Source of the DNA: Acidobacteriota bacterium
Lineage (GTDB): Bacteria > Acidobacteriota > Vicinamibacteria > Vicinamibacterales > SCN-69-37
Direction: 5' to 3'
Length of the DNA: 64,000 nucleotides
Assembly (NCBI GenBank): GCA_016716905.1
Contig: JADJUS010000004.1
Location: 682,001-746,000, forward strand
In this document: piece after piece, positions 1-8,702 of the stretch
Numbering within the stretch: the first letter of the stretch is position 1
How the letters are laid out: each line of letters begins with the position of its first letter
The notes under the pieces: generated by a model
Told to the model about the DNA's origin: nothing
The model's input: only the letters and a program-made list of their open reading frames with translations
Databases searched by the model: none
Made by a program: the position numbers and the translations under genes

Positions 1-309
1 CAACGCCTGCCCGCGGGCGATGTCTGCCGCCCCGAGAAACGCGAGGTCTTTCGATGGCTCGGCAGAGTAGTTCCACACACGCCTGTCCAGGTCCTCCCAG
101 AGCAGGGGCAGGCTGTCGAGGTAGTACGCAAGCGGCGGATGAATCGGAGCCGAGGGCACATCCCACTGCTGGTGACTGAGCAGGTAGTCGCCCATGCCGA
201 AGTAGTTCGTTTCGTCCCACGTGGCAGACTTGGTGCTGACGGCGGTCGCGGCCTGGGCCGCGAACAGGGCGAGCAGGACAGGTACGAGCAGCCGCGCGCG
301 TGTGGGCAT
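1..309 (-). CDS. Membrane glycosyltransferase, N-terminal part (partial)
   Basis: The first about 103 residues of a protein whose 3' end lies outside the window. It opens with a hydrophobic segment (residues 5-22, signal or first membrane helix) followed by KSATWDETNYF and later PIHPPLAYYLDSLPLLW. An acidic pair (DE) just after the first helix and a downstream HPPL stretch are typical of GT-C, PMT/GT39-like membrane glycosyltransferases, which use polyprenyl-phosphate sugar donors. The ATG lies five bases after the stop of the upstream gene, so the two are probably co-transcribed. The family call rests on a short segment and is moderate; another polytopic membrane enzyme is possible. Confidence 0.6.
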   Translation of the reverse strand, partial: MPTRARLLVPVLLALFAAQAATAVSTKSATWDETNYFGMGDYLLSHQQWDVPSAPIHPPLAYYLDSLPLLWEDLDRRVWNYSAEPSKDLAFLGAADIARGQAL

Positions 310-314
310 CGCCG

Positions 315-2021
315 CTATGGTTCCTGGCGCGATGCGAGAGTGGCGGCCAGGCGGCGCCAGTCGTCGTTCGTGGGATCGAGCCGGAGGGCTTCCTGGCACT
401 CGCGAAGCGCTTCAGCCACTCGGCCCTCCCTGGCGAGTGCGAGCGCGAGGTTGCCGTGCGCGAGTGCGTTGTCGGGCGCCAGGCGAATGGCTTCGGTGTA
501 GGCCGCGATGGCGGCCTTCGGCTGGCCCGCTCGCGCGTGCATCGCCCCGAGGTTATTGTGCGCCTCGGCGAAGTCCGGCCGGACTTTTGTAGCAATCGCG
601 AACTGGCCCATGGCCTCGGCCACTTTGTTCTGGAGGGTGAACAGCAGACCCAGGTTGTTGCGCCACTCTGCCTGATCGGGCACGATGCGAAGCGCCTGCC
701 GGTATTGATCGATCGCCTCGTCGTTGCGGCCGACCTTGGCAAACACTTCAGCCAGACCCGCGTGCGCCCGGTGATTACCGGTGGTCACGGCGAGGGCTCG
801 CCTCCATAACGTCTCGCTGTTGCGCCAATGCTGGACCTGCTGTCGTGCCGCAAACGCGCAGGCGCCAACGACGAGCAGGGCCGCCACGGCCGCCGCGGGT
901 TGTAGCTGCGGTCGGCGTGCGATCAACTCGGCGCCGCCCCACGCAATGATCACGAAGAGGCCGACGAGCGGGATGTAGGTAAAGCGGTCCGCCATCAACT
1001 GGTCGCCGGCCTGAAACAGGCCAATCACCGGCAGGAGCGTGAGCAGGTACCAGAGCCAACCGACCAGCACGTACGGCCGTCGGTCTCTCTGCCGCACGGC
1101 GACGGTCGTGACCAGCGCCAGCGCCGCGCCCGCGCTGAGCACCTGCCACCACGGCGGCAACACGGGCGGATAGGGATAAAACACCGCGAGGCCAGACGGC
1201 CAGAACATCTGGCCGATGTACTTCACGTACGACAGCACGGCGTTGAACACGCGGAAGTCGAGCGACAGTTGCGCCAGTGTGCCCACCGCGCCGACTTGAG
1301 ACTGCACAGTCAGCGTCGCGATGCTGACGATGGCGGCGAGCGCAAACAGCGGCACTTTCTCGCGAAGCAGCGACATCGTCGGCGGGCGGCGAAGCGGCCA
1401 GATGTCGAGGAGCAGCAGCACCACCGGCAGCGTGACGAGCATGGGTTTCGCCATCAACCCCATAGCAAAGAGGGCGACGACGACGAGATACCGGCGCGTC
1501 GTGCGCGCCTGCGCCCATGCGATGTACGCCCAGAGCGTCAGAAAAAAGAACAGCGTGCTGAGCACATCCTTGCGCTCGGCGACCCAGGCGACCGATTCCA
1601 CGTGAAGGGGATGCACGGCGAACAGCGCTGCGACCAGCGCGCTGCGCCACTCAGCGCCTGTGGCTCGCCGCAGGAATCCGAACAACGCCAGCGTGCCCGC
1701 AATGTGCAGCACCAGATTCGTGACATGGTGCCCGCCGGCGTTCAGGCCGAACATCTCCACGTCGGCCATATGCGATAGCCACGTCGCCGGCTGCCAGTAA
1801 AACAGGTAGCCCGACGTCAGCGCCCACCAGACTCCCTGCCACGAAAGTCCGGCCGCCACGTTCGGATTGTTCGTGATGTACCAGGTGTCGTCGTAGGAGA
1901 CGAACGCAAAGTCCCGCACGTCCGCGAACACAGCCAGAGTGATCGCCGCCAGTCCGGCCGCAATTATCCAGGCTCTGCGAGGGGAGGATTCGGTCACGAC
2001 GAGATTGTACGCAATTCCCAT
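315..2021 (-). CDS. TMTC-like membrane glycosyltransferase with C-terminal TPR repeats
   Basis: A 568-aa protein. Residues about 15-400 carry a series of hydrophobic segments; the early loop contains SYDDTWYITNNPNV and a later segment reads AVHPLHVESVAWVAERKD, both characteristic of the bacterial relatives of TMTC/PMT O-mannosyltransferases. The last about 150 residues are TPR repeats (for example AEVFAKVGRNDEAIDQYRQAL and AHNNLGAMHARAGQPKAA). The family is thought to transfer sugars from lipid carriers to proteins on the outer face of the inner membrane, with the TPR part binding the acceptor; this role is inferred. A TTG two codons upstream is possible, but the ATG at 2021 is the simpler start. 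It is followed after five bases by another glycosyltransferase-like gene. Confidence 0.8.
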   Translation of the reverse strand: MGIAYNLVVTESSPRRAWIIAAGLAAITLAVFADVRDFAFVSYDDTWYITNNPNVAAGLSWQGVWWALTSGYLFYWQPATWLSHMADVEMFGLNAGGHHVTNLVLHIAGTLALFGFLRRATGAEWRSALVAALFAVHPLHVESVAWVAERKDVLSTLFFFLTLWAYIAWAQARTTRRYLVVVALFAMGLMAKPMLVTLPVVLLLLDIWPLRRPPTMSLLREKVPLFALAAIVSIATLTVQSQVGAVGTLAQLSLDFRVFNAVLSYVKYIGQMFWPSGLAVFYPYPPVLPPWWQVLSAGAALALVTTVAVRQRDRRPYVLVGWLWYLLTLLPVIGLFQAGDQLMADRFTYIPLVGLFVIIAWGGAELIARRPQLQPAAAVAALLVVGACAFAARQQVQHWRNSETLWRRALAVTTGNHRAHAGLAEVFAKVGRNDEAIDQYRQALRIVPDQAEWRNNLGLLFTLQNKVAEAMGQFAIATKVRPDFAEAHNNLGAMHARAGQPKAAIAAYTEAIRLAPDNALAHGNLALALAREGRVAEALRECQEALRLDPTNDDWRRLAATLASRQEP

Positions 2022-2096
2022 CAGCAATCAGAGATCAGCAATCCGTCCCATCCCGATCCTCGATCGCTCCATCCTCAACCCTCAATAACGCAGTAC

Positions 2097-2134
2097 AAAA
2101 AAAACGCCCGGCCGGGATTGCTCCCGGCCGGGCG
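2097..2134 (-). terminator. Rho-independent terminator of the TonB receptor gene
   Basis: A perfect 13-bp GC-rich stem (2105-2117 paired with 2122-2134, four-base loop TTGC) is followed, in the minus direction, by eight T residues (A-run at 2097-2104 on the plus strand). It lies about 20 bases past the stop codon of the TonB-dependent receptor and fits a classical intrinsic terminator for it. Confidence 0.88.
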
Positions 2135-2154
2135 GTCTGACAAGAGACGAGTTG

Positions 2155-5100
2155 TTACCAGTTGATGCGGAAGACGATCTGGCCGACACGTCCACCCGGG
2201 TCACCCGAGGTGTTGATGTCGGTGGCCGCCGAGGTCACCTGGAACGTGCCCGCGCCGGAGCCCGGCGTCAGGTTGTGGTTGAAGTTGATGTTCGCGAACG
2301 CGTTGAGGGCTTCGACGTTGACTTCGATGCTGCCCTTGCTCAGGAACGGGAACAACTTCTTGATGCGCAGGTCCACCTTCGTGTAGAGCGGACCGTTGAT
2401 CTCGATGTCGGGCGCGTTGCAGTCGCCGCGGTAGACGGCCACGCAGCTCGCGTCGCTCGAGGGCTTCAGGTAACGGCCGGTCGGCACGCCGAGCGCCGCA
2501 CTGTAGCCAGTGGCGGTCGTCGGGTCGGTGCTGTACGCGGCACGCGTGTTGGCAATGATGTCCGCCGGCATGCTGTACACCGTCGTGGAACCCGTCACTG
2601 CATCCTTGTAGATGCGGATCTTGAATTCGCGCGACAGTTCCTCTGCCGTCATGCCCACCAGCTTGGTGTTGGTCAGGCGGAAACGGTTGGTCTGGAAGCG
2701 GGCGTTGCCCGAGAATTCCCAGTTGCCGAGGATGCCATTGAGAATCGGGTTCATGTCCGAGCCGAAACGACGGCCGCGACCCACAGGAACTTCATAGGTG
2801 AAGTTGGTCTTGAACTCGTGCGGAACACCTGTCGAGTTGACCTCGATGTAGTCCATCCGGATGGACTGGAGCGACAGATTGTGGCGCACGGCGTACGTGT
2901 AGTTGGCGCTGACGAGCAGGCCCTTCGAGAGCCGACGGCGCAGTTCCAACTGCAGGCTGTTGTAACGCGTGCCTTCGCGATCCTGCACGATGAACGCGCC
3001 ACCCGTGGCGGGGTTCATCACCCAGAAGTTGGAGGGCAGGCCGGCGGTCAGCGCGTTTGCGCGGAAGGCCGTGGTGTCGAGCGCGCCGGCGGCGCCGCCG
3101 AGCGCGGGGTTCAGCGTGCTGAAGCGGTTGTAGAACGCGCTGTTCGCATACTGCGTTGCGGTGTAGCGCGCTGGGTTGGTCACGTCCGCGCCCGACCGGC
3201 CGCTCAGGTAGGCCTGGTGGATCGGCAGGGGCGAGGTGCCCGGCGCGCCTGTGTAGGCGAACGTGTTCCCGCGGCCGGCCGCGATGTTGGCGGCCAGGTT
3301 GGCTCGCGCCAGCAGGAATTCGTCGTAGAAGCCGTTCTCGAAGAGCACGCGCTCGTTCCAGTTCTCTTCCGCCCACGCGTACTTGTTCTTGTTGCCGACG
3401 TAGCGCACTTCAAGCGCCATGTCGTCACCAAGCGACCGCTGGATACCCAGCGAGTACGAGTGCACGCGCGGTGTCTTGAGGTTCGGCTGGAACATGTTGA
3501 GGCTGTTCGCCGTGGTCGCCACGATCGGATAGACCGGCGACTCCGGGAACGCCGGCGCGCCGAGGCGGTCCTTCTGGCTGTAGAGCACCGGCCAGCTTTC
3601 GCCCGGGCACACGAGGCAGAATCCCGTGGTCGCGTTCCGGTCGGCCGACGTCGTGCCGCCGGGGTTGCTGCCCGCGTTGACCGTGAAGCGGTCGAAGCGC
3701 TCGACGTTATACGTCATCGAGTAGCCGGCGCGGACCGTGGCCTGGTCGGGGTTGCCGAGGACCGAGCGCAGGAAACCGTCCTGCACATTCGGCCGCCAGG
3801 CGAAGCCCACGTTGTAGCCCAGGTTCGTCCAGTTGGTCTTGTACGACTCATTGCCCACTTCGTAGGGAATGTAGGTCGGCACGGCTTTGCCGCTCTTGGC
3901 CGTGGGGTCGAACATGTTGCAGGCGCGTCCATCCGGACCCGCCCCGACACCCGAGATGCCGCAGAGGTCATCAATGGTGATCGTCGAGAACGTCTTGGTG
4001 ACGGGCACGAAGGGCAACTGCACATCCCAGCGGATGCCGCCATTGATGGTCAGGGTCGGCGACACGCGCCATGAGTCCGACGCGTAACCAGCGAAGGCGT
4101 ACGCCTTGGCCAGCTGCTTCAGGTCGCCGAGGTAAACGTACTTGCCTGTGGCCGCGTCCAGACGTGCCGTGCCGTTGACTGAACTCACGCGACCCGTCAA
4201 CAGGGCATACAGCGCACGGGCGTCGGTCAGGTTCTGCGCCGTCGCGCCTGGGAACGCACCGCCGGTGGCTGAACTAAACAGGCCGGCCGCCGGGTCGAAC
4301 GTCTCGTTGAACCCGATGTTCACTGTGGGCACCGTTGTCGTACCCGTTCAGGCGGTTGTGCACGCCCGAGAACGAACCGCCGAACGTGATGCTGTGCGAA
4401 CCCTTCAGCCAGCTCAGGTCGTCGCTCACGCTCCACGTCGTGGTGTTACGCGGCGCAGCGTCGTTGCGAGTCGTCGCACCCGTGATGAGCGGCAGGCCGA
4501 GGCTGTAGCCACCCTGGTCTTCGAACATGGCCGGGGTGATGTTGGAGAAGAAGTCGTTCGGCGACCACTGCCAGCCGCCCTTGAACTCGTTCACCATGTT
4601 TGACGTCAGCGTGGAACGCACACCCAGCGAACCCGTGGTGCGATAGGAGTTCTGCGTGCCGTAGTTCGCGAAGCCGGGGAACCGCACTTCCGCGCTGTTG
4701 AGCAGGTCAGGATTGCTCTTGAACCGCTGCCAGTAGTACGTGGCGCTGATGCGGTGCTTGTCCGTCAGGTTGTAGTCGATGCGTCCGGTCGGCGCGTACT
4801 GATCGCCGCGGCCGCCCGGCTGGAACCGGTAGTTGTCCACGTTCCGGTTGGTGGTCTGGCTGACGACGCCTTCGATCTGTGTGGCCGCCTTGATCCTCGA
4901 GAGAATCGACTGAATGGTGGGGTCGAGCGTGGCGATCTGACCGTTGGCCCGCGCCAGCGCCAGAATGTCTACGGTCTGCTGCGTCGTGACGCCGCCAACC
5001 ACGCGGTCATACGTGAAGATGCCCGCTGCGGCCGAGTCCTTCAGAATCGTACGGTCCCTTGTGGCTGACGAGGGCTGCCGCTGGTGTTCCATGTTGAAGA

Positions 5101-6040
5101 AGAAAAACGCCTTGCCCCGGCCGTTGTAGCCCGGCAGGACGATGGGGCCGCCGATGCGGCCGCCGTACGTGTACAGCTTGACGTCGTTCTTCGGAAGGCC
5201 GTTCGGGTTGGCCGCCGAGACCGCCACTTCATTGAAGTAGTAGTTCGAGTTGAACTTCGGATCGCGCCAGTAGAGGTACGCGCTCGACTCGAACTGGTTC
5301 GAGCCCGAGCGGGTGGTGAACGCCACCTGCACGGAACCCGCGCCGGCACCCACGCCGGGCACGGCGCCCGTGACCGTCACTTCTTCCACCGCGTCCATGC
5401 GGGGCGTGACCATCGAGAAGAAGCCGTCACCCGACTGCAGCGCGTTGCCGGTGCCGATGCCATCAATCGTGATGTTGACCGTGTTGTTCGGCAGGCCGTT
5501 GATGATCGAGCTGCGCAGGTTGTTGCCGACCGAGGACACGCCAGGGAGCATGGCCAGGGAGTACAACGCGTTGCGCGACGCCAGCGGAAGCTGGCTCAAC
5601 TGCTCGGTGAGCAGCGTGGACGAAACCGTGGGCGACTGCGTCTGCACCATCTCGGTGCCGCCTTTGACTTCAATCGTCTCCGTCAGCGCGCCGATTTCGA
5701 GCTTGGCGGTGATCGCCGCGGGGGTTCCCGCAATCAGACGAACCTCGTTGGCGACGAACGTCTTGAAGCCCGACAGCGAGACCGTCACCGTATAGGTGCC
5801 GGCATTCAGACCGGGGATCGAGAACTGGCCGGTCGAGTTGCTGACCGCCTCGATGACGACGCCGGTAGCGTTATTTTTCACAACGACGGTGGCGCCGGGA
5901 ATGGCACCGCCGTCGGTATCCAGGACCACGCCCGAGAGGGCTGAGCCTGAGGTAGCCTGCGCGAATGCAGGCGTGCTGGTGACGACCAGCAGCAGGGCGA
6001 GCATGACGAATCGAATACAACTGACGTAACGGTCTTTCAT
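2155..6040 (-). CDS. TonB-dependent receptor with carboxypeptidase-regulatory N-domain (frameshifted)
   Basis: One gene in two reading frames. The 5' part (6040 to about 4340) has a signal peptide (cleavage near AFAQATS), a carboxypeptidase-regulatory beta-sandwich (VVLDTDGGAIPGATVVVKN) and a plug domain (LNAGTYTVTVSLSG, then TVNITIDGIGTGN). The 3' part (about 4340 to 2155) is the beta-barrel, ending in the aromatic residue expected of outer-membrane proteins (VFRINW). The frames meet at 4330-4345: the first runs to NRLNGYD and the second resumes at TTVPTVNIGF, the normal family continuation. Combined length is near 1,295 codons, usual for acidobacterial receptors of this type. GGAGG at 6050-6054 lies nine bases before the ATG at 6040, which is therefore preferred to the ATG at 6049. 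The substrate is unknown, probably an oligosaccharide or siderophore. The frameshift may be an assembly indel or an inactivating mutation. Confidence 0.85.
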
Positions 6041-6215
6041 AGACTCCATCCTCCAAGCCGGGCCTAATCGTGCGCTTCATACAGACGATCGCTTTCGAAC
6101 GGACCCGAACTGATCGACTGTAGGAGCCTACGACTCAGGAAGTCAACGTCGGCAGTGGTAGGGGGGGAGTATATTTTCCAAGAACGGACAACAGGCCAGT
6201 CCGTATACCTTCGCG

Positions 6216-8627
6216 ATGCTCGCCCAAGACCTGCGCTACGCGCTCCGAACCCTCGTCACTCAGAAGGCTTTTGCCGCCGTCGTGGTGGTGTGTCTCGGTC
6301 TCGGAATTGGGGTGAACGCCACGATTTTTTCCGTGGCTGACGGGGTGCTGATTCAGCCGTTCCCCTATGCCGAGCCCCACCGCCTGGTGGTCATGAACGC
6401 GACCAACCGTGAGGCGGACGTCGATTGGGCCGGGTTGTCCTATCTCGACGTTCGAGACTGGCGGGCTCAAAGCACTCGGCTTTCTTCAATAGCGACCACT
6501 TCCGGACGAAGCTTGACGCTGTCTGATGGTGGCGAGCCCGTGCGCTACCGCGGTGAGGCCGTATCGTGGGACCTATTCCCAATGTTGGGCATTACCCCGA
6601 TTGTCGGTCGTCCATTTGGGCCTGGTGACGATGCCGTGGGGGCACCCGATGTGGTGCTGCTGAGTGAAGAGGTATGGAGGTTGAGGTATCAGAGCGACCC
6701 GGCCGCCATCGGCCGCCGCGTGCTCATCAACAGCAAGCCGCACGAAATTATCGGGGTGATGCCAAAGGGCTTCAAGTTCCCCGAGATCGCGCAGCTGTGG
6801 GTGCCCGCCACGCCTTTGGTCCACGCCCAGCCCAGAGACAACCGCAGCCTGGAGGTCTATGCCCGTCTGGCCGACGGCGCGACGGTGGCACAGGCCGATG
6901 AGGAGGCCCGTGCGATCGCCGCGCGCCTCGCCGAGGCGTTTCCCGGCACGCACAAGGGATGGAGTGCCTGGGTGCACGACCTTCGGGACGAGTTGATTCC
7001 GACGGATGTATCGCTGGTGATCTGGCTGATGATGGGCGCCGCCACGCTGGTGCTGATCATCGCGTGTTCGAACGTCGCGAATCTGCTGCTGGCGCGCGCG
7101 ACGGTGCGGCGCCGCGAAATTTCCGTGCGAGCGGCGCTGGGCGCAGGGCGCGGCCGGATCATCCGCCAGTTGCTCACAGAGAGTGTGGTGTTCGGCGTCA
7201 TCAGCGTGCCCCTTGGGCTCGCGCTGGCCTATGCGGGGACGCAGTTGCTGACTGCCGCCATGCCGCCCGATCAGATTCCGTACTACATCCAGTGGCGCAT
7301 CGACTGGCGCTCGGTCTCCTACGCCGTGGTGGTCGCCGTGGTCACCGCCGTCGTGTTTGGTTTGGTGCCGGCGTTTCAGGCCACCGGCGGCACATTGCAC
7401 GACGAGTTGAAGGAAGGCACCCGCGGCAATAGCGGCACGCGCTCCCTGGCGCGCAACGCGCTGGTGGTGGTGCAGGTGGCGCTGGCAATTGTCTCGCTCG
7501 TCGGTGCGGCGCTGTTCGTGCGGACGTTTGTGAATCTCGACGACTACGAGGTGGGATTCGACCCGGCGCCACTGATGACCTTCCGGACCTACCTGCCCGC
7601 TGACGTCTATTCGGGCCCGGATGCCGTGACCAACCGGGTGCGCGATCTGGTGGAACGGCTCGAAGGCCTCCCCGGCGTGGAGGCGGTGTTTGCGTCCGCG
7701 ATGGTGCCACTCGGTGGCGGCGGCGGGGGTGGCTCGTTGCACATCGACGGTGTGTCGTTTGAGAGCGGCCGGGAGCCGTATACGGACCTGTATGGCGTGA
7801 CTCCAGGTTTTCTGAAGACCCTTGGACTGGCTGTGACAGACGGCGAAGACTTCACGGCCGCGCAGGGCTGGTCGCGCACGCCGGTGGCGCTCGTAAATCG
7901 CACGCTGGTCAATCGATACTTCGCCGCGAGCAGCCCGATCGGGCGGAGGGTGCGGGTGACCGAGTCGGGGAACAGCGACGAATGGCTGACCATCATCGGC
8001 GTCATCGAGGACATCAAACACGACGAGATCGATCCCGACGATGAGACGTACCCGGCGATTTATGTGCCTTACCCATATCAGGAATCGTTCGGGACGGGGG
8101 TGACGATGAGGGTGGCGGGAGAGCCGAGCGCGGTGATGCCGGCCGTCAGAGCCCAGGTGCGGGCCGCCGATGCGGACCTGCCGATCTACAGCGTGTTGAC
8201 GATGGATGCGCGGCGGCGGCTGAGCTTCTGGCAGTTTGCGATTTTCGGGTGGGTGTTTTCGATCATCGGCGTGATCGCGCTGTTGCTCTCGGCAGTTGGT
8301 GTCTACGGTGTGCTGTCGTACTCGGTGTCACAACGCACACGGGAAATCGGCGTGCGGGTGGCGCTGGGGGCCAGTGCCGCAAGCGTGCAGACGCTGATCG
8401 TCCGCCAGGGGGTGATCCTCGCCGGCGTGGGGGTGGTGCTGGGGCTGGCCGCCTCGGCCGCACTCACGCAGAAGGCCGTGTCGCTGCTCTACAACGTGGC
8501 GCCCACCGATCCGCTCAGCTACACCGTCGTCGCCGTGTTCCTATTGTTGGTCGCCGGCCTGGCGAGTTGGGTGCCCGCCCGCCGTGCGATGCGCGTGGAC
8601 CCGATCGAAGCTCTGCGGGGCGAATGA
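6216..8627 (+). CDS. ADOP-type ABC permease (MacB/FtsX duplicated domains)
   Basis: An 803-aa membrane protein starting MLAQDLRYALRTLV, the typical opening of acidobacterial duplicated orphan permeases. It has an N-terminal helix, a MacB-like periplasmic core domain, an FtsX domain (three helices near residues 270-385, with ACSNVANLLLARATVRRRE), a linker, a second periplasmic domain (about 440-670) and a second FtsX domain (about 680-800, VLSYSVSQRTREIGVRVALG). The protein ends in DPIEALRGE. Members have no ATPase of their own and probably work with a separately encoded ATPase to export a substrate or drive a mechanical step. No ATPase gene adjoins it. It converges on a second ADOP gene across a hairpin repeat. 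Confidence 0.9.
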   Translation: MLAQDLRYALRTLVTQKAFAAVVVVCLGLGIGVNATIFSVADGVLIQPFPYAEPHRLVVMNATNREADVDWAGLSYLDVRDWRAQSTRLSSIATTSGRSLTLSDGGEPVRYRGEAVSWDLFPMLGITPIVGRPFGPGDDAVGAPDVVLLSEEVWRLRYQSDPAAIGRRVLINSKPHEIIGVMPKGFKFPEIAQLWVPATPLVHAQPRDNRSLEVYARLADGATVAQADEEARAIAARLAEAFPGTHKGWSAWVHDLRDELIPTDVSLVIWLMMGAATLVLIIACSNVANLLLARATVRRREISVRAALGAGRGRIIRQLLTESVVFGVISVPLGLALAYAGTQLLTAAMPPDQIPYYIQWRIDWRSVSYAVVVAVVTAVVFGLVPAFQATGGTLHDELKEGTRGNSGTRSLARNALVVVQVALAIVSLVGAALFVRTFVNLDDYEVGFDPAPLMTFRTYLPADVYSGPDAVTNRVRDLVERLEGLPGVEAVFASAMVPLGGGGGGGSLHIDGVSFESGREPYTDLYGVTPGFLKTLGLAVTDGEDFTAAQGWSRTPVALVNRTLVNRYFAASSPIGRRVRVTESGNSDEWLTIIGVIEDIKHDEIDPDDETYPAIYVPYPYQESFGTGVTMRVAGEPSAVMPAVRAQVRAADADLPIYSVLTMDARRRLSFWQFAIFGWVFSIIGVIALLLSAVGVYGVLSYSVSQRTREIGVRVALGASAASVQTLIVRQGVILAGVGVVLGLAASAALTQKAVSLLYNVAPTDPLSYTVVAVFLLLVAGLASWVPARRAMRVDPIEALRGE

Positions 8628-8632
8628 CCAAC

Positions 8633-8702
8633 AAAAACGACCTCTGAGGTCGGTCTCTTTCTTCAGAGGAGGAAAGAGAACCGACCTCAGAGGTCGTTTT
8701 TT
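8633..8702. repeat. Hairpin repeat, family 1 (copy A)
   Basis: About 70 bases forming a near-perfect inverted repeat of about 28 bp with one bulge around the loop TTCAGAGGAG. Each arm contains the palindrome CGACCTCTGAGGTCG and the outer ends are A-rich and T-rich, so the RNA hairpin is followed by U residues in both directions. It lies between two convergent ADOP genes and probably acts as a bidirectional terminator. A second copy is at 59132-59196. Confidence 0.85.

Noticed and set aside
2152..4074. A 640-codon plus-strand open frame opposite the TonB receptor gene
   Set aside because: Antisense to a clearly conserved barrel sequence; its composition (Arg, Val, His-rich) is what reversed GC-rich codons give.
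6120..6131. Palindrome GTAGGAGCCTAC upstream of the TonB receptor gene
   Set aside because: Short, without flanking symmetry or a second copy in the window; chance is likely in GC-rich DNA.
6573..8021. A 482-codon minus-strand open frame opposite the first permease
   Set aside because: It is a shadow of the FtsX/MacB gene and is rich in His, Arg and Gln without any domain.
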